Of a stretch of 64,000 bases of DNA, positions 12,003-22,997 are shown piece after piece. The translations under genes were made by a program, and so were the position numbers. Positions within the stretch are counted from its first letter, which is position 1, and each line of letters begins with the position of its first letter. The notes below the pieces were generated by a model. The model was not told the origin of the DNA. It was given only the letters and a program-made list of their open reading frames with translations, and made no database searches. The stretch spans positions 16,223,597 through 16,287,596 of the forward strand of contig CM072512.1 in NCBI GenBank assembly GCA_036898135.1, in the 5' to 3' direction. The DNA is from Oncomelania hupensis. Its lineage: Eukaryota; Mollusca; Gastropoda; Littorinimorpha; Pomatiopsidae.

Positions 12003-12815
12003 CTAGCGCCAAAACCTGATAATTACAAATATCATGGGATAATTACAAGTGTCATGGGATAATTATAAGTATCAAAGGATAATTATAAGTATTATTGAAA
12101 AATTACAAATATATTCGCGTGCTCCTGTTTAATTTTCCGTTTGGGCTCTAGCAAACCTCCTGGAAATGCGTCAAAACCGAAAATTGTTATTATCACATAA
12201 TAATTACAATTTTTACTTGATAATTACAATTTTTACGTGATCATGCATTAATCATGGCTAAAGCGACTTACGAGCACCAAAACCTGTAGTTACAGGTATC
12301 AGTGATAATGGTAATTAACACGTGTTCTGTGTAATTCACAGAGAAACCGGTAATTCACAGTGTTAATTACTAATTTTTTGTTTTGGACACGCATTAGTAG
12401 CGCGAAAACCTACCGAACAGTTCCGTGAAATACGACATATCTACAATTAACACGTAACAATTGTAATTATCAGGCGAAAATAACAATTGTAATTATCAGG
12501 CGAAAATAACAATTTTTGGTTTTAGCGCATTTCCAGGCGGATTGCTAGAGCCAAAACTAAAAATTAAACATGATCACGCAAAAATATTTGTAATTTTTAG
12601 TGATATTTGTAATTATCTCATAATAAATGTAACTATCTCACGATAATTGTTATTATTACGTTAATATTTTAATTATCAGGTTTTGGCGCTAATACTGGCA
12701 AATACTGATAGTTAATAATTAACACCTTGGAGTACCGGTATCTCTGTAAATTACGCAGAACACGTGTTAATTTCAAGTATCTCCTGATACTGATAGCTTG
12801 GGGTTTTGGCGCTAG
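12003..12815. mobile_element. AT-rich compound foldback element, CTAGCGCCAAAACC ends
   Basis: The ends are CTAGCGCCAAAACC (12003-12016) and its exact reverse complement GGTTTTGGCGCTAG (12802-12815). Related modules (GCACCAAAACCTG, GCGCGAAAACCT, GGTTTTGGCGCTAA) recur inside. About 12125-12205 and 12505-12590 form a further imperfect inverted repeat around GCTCTAGCAA / TTGCTAGAGC. A related array lies at 33300-33715. The element is non-coding and best read as nested or composite MITEs. Confidence 0.7.
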
Positions 12816-13234
12816 AATGCCTTCATAAAAACACTCTGAACTTTGGTTGATTGCAAAACCTTTAAAGATAAAGAAATAAATGTTTTTTAAAAAAAGAAAA
12901 AAAAAGAAAAAAAAGAAGAAATAAAGATGGAAAGCCATTCAAATGTATTTCCAGACACTCAAACAAGTACACAGACGAAAAATAAAGATTTTCAAAAGTG
13001 TTAATTTAATAGTTGTGTTGTGACTCGGCATTATGATAACGAAGCAAAAGGAAAACGTTGAATGATGGGCCACTAGCTCGCCGTACTTGACCAGACTCTA
13101 GGCGCTGGCCGATACAGGATCTAACTCAAACCGCCCGAGACGCCCACCCGCTGCCTTTGGGCGCATGGTCTAAAGCCCGGATAACTGAGCACTATCCTGG
13201 CCAGTCAGGGATGGGGCCGGGGAAAGGACCACGT

Positions 13235-13487
13235 GCATGCTGGGTGTGTTCTTATTACCGGCACTCACCCGTCTAGGACATGAGCGTCAGGATCTTTAAA
13301 GTCCGTTATGATGGAATGTATGCGACACACAGACTAGACCTCGGTTTATACTCTCATCCGAAGGAGTAGGAAACGGGAGTAAAGTGTCTTTTCCAGGGAC
13401 ACAACACAATGGCCCGGACAGGGCTCGAACCCGGGAACCTTCAGATCCGCAAGCCAAAGCACTACCATTAGACCACCGTTCCTCTCC
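13235..13487 (-). repeat. tRNA-derived SINE
   Basis: On the minus strand the 5' head reads GGTGGTCTAATGGTAGTGC (A-box region), then GGGTTCGAGCCC (B box), followed by a long body. The body matches 46440-46668 closely (GGACATGAGCGTCAGGATC, TCATCCGAAGGAGTAGG). Two similar copies with a pol III-type head identify a SINE family. Sequence at 13100-13234 may belong to an adjacent element; part of it recurs near 27650. Confidence 0.85.
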
Positions 13488-13613
13488 TTTTCAGATACAA
13501 TGCAAAACGTGCTTAGAAAATGCTGAAGCTCAATGATCTTGATCTTTGAAAAAGCACAAATACGAACGAAATAACATGTATCCACAAAGTAAAAATAAAT
13601 TTCGGTTCAGTTA

Positions 13614-15229
13614 ACTATACTACTCAAAATAATTGAAGGGCCACTCTCATATTTCATTTAGTTTAATTATTTTTTGCTGCTATGAATAATATTGCTTATT
13701 TAAAAACTTATCCTGCACAGTAACATTCAAGACAATCTTATTCTGACAAGTAATCACATGTGTGAGTTTTGAACTTTCTGCACTGAGTTGAAAAACAAAC
13801 CCAATTTTTACCCAAAAAAATTACCCTAATTTACTGTTGTCTTAGTAATAAAGCAACATTTTCAACATTAAAAAGTGATTTGCAAGCGAAAGGCTTGCAT
13901 TTTCTGAGTTCAGTTCAACAATCGGCGCTTTTTTCTGGGTATAAATGGCAGCGCTTTTGCTGCTTTTCTAACCATGCCCCAAGGCGACGATTGACTGATG
14001 CGGATAGAGGCAGAGCTATTGCATGGCTTCAGGAAGGGGTTGGGGTGAGAGAAGTTGGCAGGCGGCTGGGAGTGTCCCACTCCGTTGTCCAAAGGCTGCG
14101 GGAGCGCTTTAACAACACTGGAAGCGTCCAAGAACCAAGAGGGTCCGGACGCCCCCGCGTTACCACTGCAAGACAAGACCATTTCATCACCCTGTCAGCT
14201 CTGAGGATGAGGTCCGCTACAGCAAACACCATCAGAAGACAGCTTCACGCAGCCAGCAATGTTAACGTCAGCGACCAGACAATTCGCAGCCGTCTACACG
14301 AGGCAAACCTGCGATCAAGAAGACCAGCAGTACGGCCTTTGCTCATCCCAGCTCACCGTGCAGCGCGTTTGGCCTGGGCTCGGCGTCATTTGGTGTGGAC
14401 TAGGCAACATTGGTCAAGGGTGCTCTTTACAGACGAGTCTCGGTTATCATTGTCTTTCAACGACCGTCGAGTGAATGTTTGGAGGCGTCCACGGAAGCGT
14501 TTTGCTGATGCGACGGTGCGCGAGCATGACCGCTTTGGTGGTGGATCGGTCATGATGTGGGGTGGCTTCGTATTAAACTTCAGAACACCCCTGCTCCAAA
14601 TTCATGGCAACTTAAACGGTATTGGCTACAGGGATGACGTCCTACAACCTAGGGTTCTCCCAGCTCTGCGGGCCATTGGGGAAGGTGCCATACTACAGGA
14701 CGATAATGCCAGACCCCACCGAGCGCGTATCGTCATTGACTTCCTGCAGCAACAGCACGGCATAAGGATGGATTGGCCGGCTCGATCACCCGATTTGAAA
14801 CCCGTAGAACATCTGTGGGATGTCTTGGGTCGACAGACACGGGCAAACCTCCCTCCAGGAGCTAACTTTGAAGTTCTGGCCCAAGTTCTCCAGCAAGAGT
14901 GGTTGGCCATCCCAGGAAACATCCTCCATAACCTGATACGGTCCATGAGACAACGATGCCAAGACTGCATTGATGCAAACGGTGGCCACACCCGATACTG
15001 ACTCTATAGATTTTTGGTTTCTAAAGTTTTGATTTTGTAAATGAGGGGTATGTCTAGTTAAATTGAATTTACTCGAATTTTAGGCGACTGATGTCTAAAA
15101 TCTTTTTTGTTATTTATGCAGAAATGATTGCAATAAAATATGATGAACTAGTAAATTGAATTCGTGTTTCTGATTTAAAGAGAGACCCATATGTCCAAGT
15201 GACCCTTGTATTATTTTGAGTAGTATAGT
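13614..15229 (+). mobile_element. Tc1-type DNA transposon, full length (1616 bp)
   Basis: The terminal inverted repeats begin ACTATACTACTCAAAATAAT at both ends (20 identical bases, then partial identity). TA dinucleotides flank the element at 13612-13613 and 15230-15231, the expected Tc1/mariner target duplication. It contains one transposase frame. Confidence 0.93.
13880..15001 (+). CDS. Tc1-type DDE transposase, DD34E, start codon disrupted
   Basis: The transposase cuts and pastes the surrounding element. The N-terminus has paired helix-turn-helix domains (RRLGVSHSVVQRLRERF near residues 61-77 of the open frame; a GRPR motif at about 90-93). The catalytic triad is D185 (FTDES), D275 (QDDNARPH) and E310 (DLKPVEHLWD), with 34 residues between the last two. 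The frame is open to the stop at 15001. It has no upstream in-frame ATG: position 13880 is TTG, and the natural-looking ATG at 13974, just before the RRRL motif, is out of frame by an indel in the C-run that follows. The catalytic core is intact, but translation would need repair or a non-ATG start. Confidence 0.92.
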   Translation: MQAKGLHFLSSVQQSALFSGYKWQRFCCFSNHAPRRRLTDADRGRAIAWLQEGVGVREVGRRLGVSHSVVQRLRERFNNTGSVQEPRGSGRPRVTTARQDHFITLSALRMRSATANTIRRQLHAASNVNVSDQTIRSRLHEANLRSRRPAVRPLLIPAHRAARLAWARRHLVWTRQHWSRVLFTDESRLSLSFNDRRVNVWRRPRKRFADATVREHDRFGGGSVMMWGGFVLNFRTPLLQIHGNLNGIGYRDDVLQPRVLPALRAIGEGAILQDDNARPHRARIVIDFLQQQHGIRMDWPARSPDLKPVEHLWDVLGRQTRANLPPGANFEVLAQVLQQEWLAIPGNILHNLIRSMRQRCQDCIDANGGHTRY

Positions 15230-15692
15230 TAATCTTGAGATAAGGCCAAAAGTGTGTTTTGAACAACAACAAAATTACAATCGGAGGGATGGTCAGACCG
15301 ACTGATCGAGGTACAGGACAGCCGGACAGCCACTAAAGGATGACCCATGATTTGAAGTACCTGTATACCAAAACCTATCGAAATCACTTAAGTGTTGGAG
15401 ATATTGAGCAAAACACGCTTAGCAACAAAACGAAATGTCTCCAGTGACCTTGACCTTTGCGGTAGAACAAGTATGATGGCTCGGGAGGAAGGCCACTAGC
15501 CTGTGTAATGTTCTTATGGTTCTTTGGTCAAAAACTGTTGAGTGGTTCTTGAGATATGGCTTCCAACAGACCGACGGACAGACTGATATAATTAGGGACC
15601 TACATTCGGCTTCTTTCTGATTGCCCCCGGCTGTTTCAAAGTATTTCCAGGTAAGTCTGGACAAACAAAATGGTCTCATACTTGTTAGGTCT

Positions 15693-15896
15693 TTTAATGT
15701 ATATATTGTCGAAAGACAGATACTAGAGATAGAGTCACTCAAAACACAGCCCGTGTGTTGTGCTCCATATTGGAAAAACTGTTTTTTTTTTATTTCTGTT
15801 ATCTGTAGAGTATTGCGTCAATGATCTTACGTCATAGACATGTATACGTACTTCCGGTATTACAATTGTATTTTCACTTTCGTTCTGGACATTACA
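15693..15896 (-). repeat. Gypsy 3' LTR
   Basis: This 204-bp copy is identical to 23532-23734 except for one T in a homopolymer run (10 versus 9). The 5-bp direct repeat GGTCT at 15688-15692 and 23735-23739 marks the outer boundaries. The inner flank 15897-15908 reads CTTGGGGAGGAA on the minus strand, a polypurine tract. Confidence 0.95.
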
Positions 15897-16125
15897 TTCC
15901 TCCCCAAGTTATTAGAAAAAAAAAACAATATTGAAGAAACTGCAATCAAAACCATTTCAAAATTTCAAAGAGCTGTAGAATTATTTTGTAAATGAGTTAA
16001 AGCACAGTGTAACTACATATTTTCAATGTTATTCAAATTTGCTTATCTGTATTCTTGTTTGTCATAATTCACTCTTGTCTTCATGGAATTATCAGACTAG
16101 TGAAGTGTATAGCTATCAATATCAT

Positions 16126-17326
16126 TTAAGTTTTATAGTCTTTTAAATATGCTGGTGGACGGCGCTCCCGGGTGGGTTTCGCTGATCGGGAGTCATCTGC
16201 TCTGCTTGCTGCATTTCTCAGTGTAGGCTGTACTTGATGTCGTGTCTCTGCAGTAGTCTCAACAGATTTCAGCGGGGTGTTGGATTGAGATGGTGAAGTA
16301 TGGGTCTCAGTGTTTTCTTCCTTTTCTAAATCTTCTTCTTCTTCCTCTTCTTCTTCGTCATTAGCCACGATTGGTTTGAAATGGGAGGAATTTCTTACAA
16401 TGAGTTTTTTTCCTCTTCTCGCAGTGATCATGCTGCCTTTGGTTTCAGTGACGATGTATGGGTGTGGCGAGAATGGTGTGGAAGTTTTGTTCAATTTCTT
16501 CTCCTTTACCAATACATGTTCGCCTGGTTGTATGGTGCATGGTTTGGTGTGCCGTTTTGTGTCAGCGTATTCTGCCATCTTCTGTTTGCTCAGGGCATCA
16601 TTGTAGAAGATGCGTGATTTCACAGTTGTAGGGTTTGGGGTTTGGGGAAAAGGGGGGTTGGGCAGGCCGATATGCATTTTTCTGCCTGTCAGAGCTTCGT
16701 ATGGAGATATGCCAGTGGAACTGTGGGGTGTTCCTCGATAGTGTCTCAGGAATGTGGGGAGTTGTATTTTCCAGTTCAGATTGGCGGCACATGACGCTCT
16801 GACGTGTTTGTTTAGGGTGGACATGAAGCGTTCAGCCTCGCCGTTGGCTTCAGGCCACAGCGGAGTCACTTTCCGATGTTTGATGTTGTGTTCTGCCGCA
16901 AACTGTCGAAATTCGTCTCCACTGAAAGGTGGACCATTGTCCGTCTTGATGATTTCGGGAAGGCCATGTCGGGCAAAGATTGAGTCTAGATGTGGTATTA
17001 CGACTCTCGCAGATGTGCTGGAGATGACTTCCACTTCCGGAAATCGAGAGTGTTCATCGATGACAACCATAACATAGTCTCCACTTGGAAACGGTCCAGC
17101 AAAATCAATGGCAAGTGCCTTTCATGGTTGGGATGGGAGAGGAGTAGTGATGATCGGTTCTCGTGTCTTGGGTCCAGGGTATGACGCTTGACACGGGATG
17201 CAGGACTTGACGGTGTCTTCGACCAGCTTGTCAATGCCAGGGAACCACACTTTTTCTCTTATGCATTGTTTTGTCTTGACAATTCCTTGGTGTGACTGAT
17301 GCGCAATATCAACGATCTTCTTCTGT
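16126..17326 (-). pseudogene. Gypsy integrase (3' part of pol) with nonsense codon
   Basis: The frame resumes just left of the LINE insertion with the H-H/C-C zinc-binding region (HQSHQGIV; CIPCQAS), then the catalytic core (VVIDEHSRFPEV, KTDNGPPFSG, EANGEAERF), a basic C-terminal domain and an acidic Glu run (nine Asp/Glu codons from a GAA/GAG tract). A TGA at 17122-17124 lies in frame between zinc finger and core, where family members usually have Trp. The product would be severed there unless read through. The last residues are Pro/Lys/Arg-rich. Confidence 0.9.
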
Positions 17327-17339
17327 AATGCTGTGGGGA
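17327..17339. repeat. Target-site duplication, left copy (RTE LINE)
   Basis: AATGCTGTGGGGA is repeated exactly at 20509-20521 and brackets the LINE inserted in the Gypsy pol gene. Confidence 0.93.
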
Positions 17340-20300
17340 ACTCCGCCATGGCCGGTCCCAAGCCCGGATGAGAAAGGAGGAGGGTTGGGCGTGGGGCTAG
17401 CGACCCTGCCCCGTGAAACCACTCTTGCTACAGAAACCGAAACAACAGAAGAAAACAACCACCAGCGCCTGATTCAGGGAGATGCCTCTTCAGGAGGACA
17501 GATGACGCAGGATGGTGAAAGCCTCACGGAAGCCAGCCAGCTGACGAATCTCCTGACGATGAAGGCAAAAACCAAAATTGGAACCTGGAACGTGAGAACA
17601 ATGTATGAAGTTGGAAAAGCAGCTCAAGTAGCACGAGAGATGCAGAAATACAATATTCAAGTACTAGGAATTTGTGAGAGCAGATGGAACGGGTCTGGCA
17701 TGACAACACTTGCCAGCGGAGAGAAAATCCTTTACTCTGGGCATACAGAAGAGAACCACATCCACAGCGAGGGAGTCGCCATCATGTTGTCTCCAGCAGC
17801 TGCCAGAGCCCTTATAGAATGGCAGCCAATTAATCAGAGAATGATGACCGCAAGATTCAATTCTAAAGGGAGGAAAGTAACGGTGATACAGTGCTACGCA
17901 CCCACAAACACGGCTGAGGAAGAAGCAAAGGAACAGTTCTACAACACTCTCCAGTCAGTAGTCAATGAGGCCCCGAAGAGAGACATCAAAATCCTCATGG
18001 GCGACATGAACGCCAAGATAGGGAAAGACAACCTTGGGAAAGAACTTGTGATGGGAACACAAGCCCTGGGTGAAATGAACGAGAACGGTGAGCTGTTTAC
18101 AGATTTCTGCGCTTTCAATGACCTAGTCATAGGCGGCAGTGTATTTCAACACAAGGACATCCACAAAGAAACCTGGATCTCACCTGACGGCAACACCAAA
18201 AACCAAGTAGACTACATCACAATAGCTAGAAAATGGAGAAGAAGCCTTTTAGATACAAGATCTCAGCGAGGAGCCGACGTGGCCTCGGACCACCATTTGG
18301 TGACCGGGTCTGTCAAGATCAAGTTGAGGGCCTTCAGAGACACAGCAGACCGCCCACATGTCAAGTTTAACACCCAGCGACTGAAGGAGAAAGAGCACAA
18401 GGACACTTTCTCTATCTCTTTGAAAAACAAATTTGAAGCCCTGAAAATGCTGACTGAAGAAACCCCCTTGGAAGAACACTGGAGGTCCATACGAGATACA
18501 CTCGCAGGCACATGTCAAGAGGTATTGGGAAAAAGAGAAAGAACAACAAAGGAATGGATCTCTGGCAACACATGGACACTGATAGAAAACCGAAAAGGAA
18601 TCAAGCAGAAAATCAACTGCAGCCAAAATACAGAGGAAAAGAAAACTCTGCGAATGGAGTACACTATGGTGAACAAGGAAGTCAAGAAAAGTGCCAGGAC
18701 AGATAAGAGACTCTTTTACGATGAGCTGGCAATGGAGGCAGAGCAGGCGGCAGAAAAGAGAGACCTTAGCACTTTGTACAAGGTCACTAGGACTCTCTCA
18801 AGTAAGAAAACAAACACAGATAGGCCAGTTAAAGATAGTACAGGTAACCTTCTCAGCAAGGAACAAGACCAGAGACAGCGATGGGCTGAACATTTCAAAG
18901 AACTCTTGAACAGACCCCCGCCGTCCGTGAGAACAGACATCCCGCCGGCAGACTCACCACTTAAAGTCAACACCAACCACCCTACCAAAACAGAAGTAAT
19001 TAAAGCCCTGAAAACCTTAAAAAACGGAAAAGCAGCAGGACCAGATGGAATACCCCCAGAGGCCCTAAAAGTGGACCTTTCAACTACAGCTAACATGCTG
19101 CTGCCACTACTGCAGAGGATCTGGAAGGAAGGAAAAGTGCCAGCCGACTGGAAAAAGGGACACTTGGTAAAACTCCCCAAGAAAGGAGATCTAGGCGCCT
19201 GCAAGAACTGGCGCGGCATTATGCTTTTGTCCGTACCCAGCAAAGTACTGACTCGCATCATCCTCGATCGACTGAAAGATGCAGTGGACGAGAAACTCCG
19301 ACCAGAACAGGCTGGGTTCAGGAAAGACAAGTCCTGTACGGACCAGATAGCAACACTCCGTATTATCATAGAACAATCCGTGGAATGGCAGTCAACGTTG
19401 TACCTCAACTTCATCGACTTCCGACAGGCGTTCGATAGTATAGACCGAGAAACCATCTGGTGGCTGCTCCATCACTACGGAATCCCCCAAACCTTCATAA
19501 CCCTGATCCAGGATCTGTATGAAGATGCTACCTGCCAAGTCATACATAACGGCAAACTGACTGCGGACTTCGAAGTGACCACAGGCGTTCGTCAAGGATG
19601 CATGCTATCCCCAATGATCTTCTTGCTAGTGGTCGACTGGGTGATGCGACAGACAACCAGGCAAGGAAGAACCGGAATCCAGTGGTCCTTGACCCAGTTC
19701 CTTGAGGACCTAGACTTCGCCGATGACTTGTGCCTGATGTCCCAGACACGCCAGCAGATGCAGCAAAAAACGAACAACCTTGCTCAAGAAGCCTTGAAAA
19801 CTGGACTTCAGATCAACCTGGAGAAAACTGAAACCATGGCCCTGTTTAAAAGACAGCAGCAACCGATCACCATTGGAGAAAGCAACCTAACAGAAGTTAC
19901 CTCCTTCACCTACCTGGGTAGCATTGTAACAGCAACAGGTGGTTCTGACGAGGACATCAAAGCCAGAATTGGGAAAGCAAGATTCGCATTTGTCACCTTG
20001 AAACCACTTTGGAGATCTACATCTTTCTCTCTCCGGACCAAACTGCGGATCTTCAACAGCAATGTGAAGTCCGTTCTCCTTTACGGCTCAGAGTCCTGGA
20101 GAGTCACCAACACCTTGACAAAGAAGCTCCAAGTGTTCATCAATGGTTGTCTTCGGAACATCCTGAAGATCAGATGGACGGACAAAGTAAAGAACACGGA
20201 CCTGTGGCAGCGGACGAATCAAGACCCCATCGACCGGCAGATTGCCAGGCGGAAGTGGCGCTGGGTGGGACACACTTTGCGGAAACCCCAACGGGACATC

Positions 20301-20508
20301 ACACGGCAGGCCCTACAGTGGAATCCTCAGGGGAAGAGGAAGGTTGGTCGTCCCAAGACGACCTGGAAGCGTTCCTGTGAGGAGGAGATGAAGAGCTGCA
20401 ACCTGTCATGGGGTGAACTGAAAAAGGCTGCCCAGAACCGAGTGCGCTGGAGAACTGTTGTGGAGGCCCTTTGTTCCACGCGGAATTCAAGGAATTAAGC
20501 AAGTAAGC
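17340..20508 (+). mobile_element. RTE-type LINE nested in the Gypsy element
   Basis: The element is 3169 bp, bounded by a 13-bp duplication of Gypsy pol sequence, in the opposite orientation to its host. It has one long ORF, almost no 3' UTR and a short AAGCAAGTAAGC tail, as is typical of RTE elements. It must be younger than the Gypsy insertion. Confidence 0.94.
17502..20498 (+). CDS. RTE-type endonuclease / reverse transcriptase, 998 aa
   Basis: ORF2-type protein for target-primed reverse transcription. The APE-like endonuclease starts near residue 25 (GTWNVRTM), with a catalytic glutamate (CESRWNG), GDMNAKIG and a terminal SDHHLV. The reverse transcriptase has KAAGPDGIPPEALK, AGFRKDKSCTDQ, FIDFRQAFDSID, GVRQGCMLSP and the catalytic FADDLCLM. 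The C-terminus has the RRKWRWVGHTLRKP and GRPKTTWKR words typical of RTE/CFDP2-like proteins. The frame is uninterrupted and all catalytic residues I can check are present. ATG 17502 is the first in-frame ATG inside the element; the open frame continues upstream across the duplication into antisense Gypsy sequence (to 17292), which is incidental. Confidence 0.95.
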   Translation: MTQDGESLTEASQLTNLLTMKAKTKIGTWNVRTMYEVGKAAQVAREMQKYNIQVLGICESRWNGSGMTTLASGEKILYSGHTEENHIHSEGVAIMLSPAAARALIEWQPINQRMMTARFNSKGRKVTVIQCYAPTNTAEEEAKEQFYNTLQSVVNEAPKRDIKILMGDMNAKIGKDNLGKELVMGTQALGEMNENGELFTDFCAFNDLVIGGSVFQHKDIHKETWISPDGNTKNQVDYITIARKWRRSLLDTRSQRGADVASDHHLVTGSVKIKLRAFRDTADRPHVKFNTQRLKEKEHKDTFSISLKNKFEALKMLTEETPLEEHWRSIRDTLAGTCQEVLGKRERTTKEWISGNTWTLIENRKGIKQKINCSQNTEEKKTLRMEYTMVNKEVKKSARTDKRLFYDELAMEAEQAAEKRDLSTLYKVTRTLSSKKTNTDRPVKDSTGNLLSKEQDQRQRWAEHFKELLNRPPPSVRTDIPPADSPLKVNTNHPTKTEVIKALKTLKNGKAAGPDGIPPEALKVDLSTTANMLLPLLQRIWKEGKVPADWKKGHLVKLPKKGDLGACKNWRGIMLLSVPSKVLTRIILDRLKDAVDEKLRPEQAGFRKDKSCTDQIATLRIIIEQSVEWQSTLYLNFIDFRQAFDSIDRETIWWLLHHYGIPQTFITLIQDLYEDATCQVIHNGKLTADFEVTTGVRQGCMLSPMIFLLVVDWVMRQTTRQGRTGIQWSLTQFLEDLDFADDLCLMSQTRQQMQQKTNNLAQEALKTGLQINLEKTETMALFKRQQQPITIGESNLTEVTSFTYLGSIVTATGGSDEDIKARIGKARFAFVTLKPLWRSTSFSLRTKLRIFNSNVKSVLLYGSESWRVTNTLTKKLQVFINGCLRNILKIRWTDKVKNTDLWQRTNQDPIDRQIARRKWRWVGHTLRKPQRDITRQALQWNPQGKRKVGRPKTTWKRSCEEEMKSCNLSWGELKKAAQNRVRWRTVVEALCSTRNSRN

Positions 20509-20521
20509 AATGCTGTGGGGA
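20509..20521. repeat. Target-site duplication, right copy (RTE LINE)
   Basis: Exact second copy of AATGCTGTGGGGA, directly after the AAGTAAGC tail of the LINE. Confidence 0.93.
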
Positions 20522-22997
20522 TTATCAATCGGTTTCCTCGTAGAATGAGGCCATCAAACACGGATAGTTCTTCTTTGAACTTCTCAAATTTTGATGCATC
20601 ATTCCATTGACCGGTTTGGATCGCCGTCATCACCTTTTGTAGAGTTGTGTCTTTTTGAGTGGCTGACTTCACTTCTTCTGCTGACATCGATTTTGGAATG
20701 TTGTTGTAGCTGATGTATCTCACATACTCTTCAGCTTTGTTGTCTTTCCTTGGTTTGTTTTGTGGGTGTCGGCTGAGAAAATCAGCCGGATTGAGATCGT
20801 CTTTTCCTGGTTGGTAGACCAGCTTCATCTCGTATGGCATTATCCGCAGGCGCCATCGCTCGATTCTGGCTGTTGTAGGTTTCTGACTGGTCATGATGCC
20901 AAGTAGTGGTTTGTGGTCTGTGACCAAGGTGAATGGTGCACCGAATATGTAGAGATGGAAGTGCTCGACTCCAAAAACTACCGCAAGCATTTCCCGGTCT
21001 GTCTGGCTGTATCTTGATTCCACCTCGGTGAGGGCTCTGCTCGCATAGATGACTGGTTTATCATCTTGTGTCAAGATTGCTCCAAGTCCGACCGGACTGG
21101 CGTCAACTAAGATTTTAGTTTCCTTGGCCGGGTCAAAGTATGTCATGACATGTGTGCTTGTCAGTGTTTTCTTCAGTTTGTTGAAAGCTTCTTCTTCTTC
21201 TTGTTTCCATTTCCATGGTTGGTCATTTCTCGTCAGCTTTCTCAGGGGTTCCGTCAGTGTTGCATAGCCAGGGATGAAACGGGACATGTACTGAGTAAGT
21301 CCGAGGAAAGAACGAACTTCACTGACGTTTTTGGGAGCTTCGGCGTTGATGATCGACTTGATCTTTTCCGGATCAGCTGTGAGACCGTTTTTTCCGAAAA
21401 TGTGTCCAAAGAAAATAAGCTGATCTCTGTTAAAGAGACACTTCTCTTTGTTGAGCTTTGCTCCATGGTCTTGAAGTCGTTGAAGTGTTGCTTTCAGTGC
21501 TATGTCATGCTCTTTTTGGCTTTTTCCATGCACGATGATGTCATCGGACAAATTGCGGGCTCCAGAAATGTCACTCAACAGCTCAGATATTGTGTTTTGG
21601 AAAATTTCAGATGCTGCATTGACACCAAATAGGAGTCGCTTGTATCGTCGCAGGCCTATGTGTGTTGTGAACGTGGTGATGAAACGACTAGATTCTTCAA
21701 GTTCAAGCTGATGATATGCATTTGTCATGTCTAATTTGCTGAAGACAGTGGAGCCATTTAGATCAGAAATCAGGTCATCCAACGTGGGCATCGGATGTTT
21801 TTCTCGTCTGATGGCTTTGTTTGGCTCACGCATATCAACACAAACACGTACTCCTCCCGTTTTCTTTGGGACAACCACGATGGGGCTGACCCATGGGGTT
21901 GGGCCGTCAATCTTCTCGATGATATCAAGCTTTTCTAGACGCTCAAGCTCATTCTCTACATCTTTGCGGATATGGAAAGGAATCCGTCGGTGTTTCTGCG
22001 TAACCGAGGGAGTAGTGTCGTCAATGTGTAGTTTGATCTGAACATCTTTTATGTGTCCCATGGCTCCATCAAATAAGCTAGGGAATTCATCCGGGATGTT
22101 ATAGTGGGTTGAAACCGCAGAAAAGGCAAACTGAATCAATCCAATTGATTGTGCTGTTTGTGCGCTCAGTAGATTGCTTGTTGTGTGTTTGTTGTTCTCA
22201 ACAACGTAGAATGTGGCTTGAACATGAGTGTCCTTGAAGACAAGGTCGGTGGAGAAATGACCTTTCACTGGGAGTGGTTGTTTGGAGCCATATGCATAAA
22301 TCAAAGGAGAAGGACCACGCAACCTCACCTTGGGACACACCTGTGTGAAAGTGTCACTGCTCAAAACGTTAACCGTTGCACCTGTGTCTACAAGAAATTT
22401 CACTGGAGTGTTGAATATAGGGATTTCGACGATTGGAGTTTTCTTAAATCCGAGTCCAGGTTTTGATGAAACGGTGAAAATGCTTTCATCACTAGATGCA
22501 GAAAGGTATTCTTCCTCTCGAGGGTGAAATGTAGTTTGGTTTTCATTGTTATATGAGATTTGCCTGACTTTGTTTGAAGATCGGCAAACTCTCGCAAAAT
22601 GCCCTATCTTGTGACAAGCTTTGCATTCTTTTCCTCGTGCAGGACAGCCTTGTGACATGTGCCGTGTGCCACAGTTGCCGCATTCATGCTGTGTTGAACG
22701 ATGTGTAGTAAACCCATGGCCTCGTGAATCACCTCTACCACTACGACCAAAACTCTTACCTTGATTGCTACTGGAACTGTCACTGCCTTGCGTATGATTG
22801 CCTCTGTTATGACTGAAACCTCTGCCACCTGTCAGAGAGTTGTTGTGTCGTTGAAAACCACCACCTCTTTGACCGCCTCGTCCTTTTACAGCATTAACGG
22901 ATGTACCCCCGTTGTTGCCTGTATTTTCGATCTCTGCTGCTCGAATGTCTGACAGTTCGAGAGCACAAGCATCGTCCAAGATCTGTTTGAGAGTCAT
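20522..22997 (-). pseudogene. Gypsy pol, 5' part: zinc knuckle, protease, RT, RNase H
   Basis: From the ATG at 22997 the frame encodes two zinc knuckles (CGNCGTRHMSQGC, CX2CX3HX4C; CKACHKIGHFARVC, CX2CX4HX4C), an aspartic protease (FLVDTGATVNVLS), reverse transcriptase (active site SDDIIVHG, a variant of YxDD seen in this group) and RNase H (ILVDASPVGLG; TDREMLAVVFGVEHF; TDHKPLLGI). It runs open until the nested LINE cuts it at 20521, after which only a few chance codons follow. Its ATG overlaps the gag stop as ATGA, so pol lies one frame off gag. Similarity is to the K02A2.6-like Gypsy group (recalled, not searched). Confidence 0.93.

Noticed and set aside
17292..17501. Upstream extension of the RTE ORF
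   Set aside because: It begins outside the element, in antisense Gypsy sequence at a GTG, and crosses the target duplication; 17502 is the first ATG inside the LINE.
18716..19456. 246-codon minus-strand frame inside the RTE LINE
   Set aside because: Antisense shadow of a codon-rich ORF; no motif of its own.
21150..21632. 160-codon plus-strand frame inside the Gypsy
   Set aside because: Antisense shadow of the RT-coding region.
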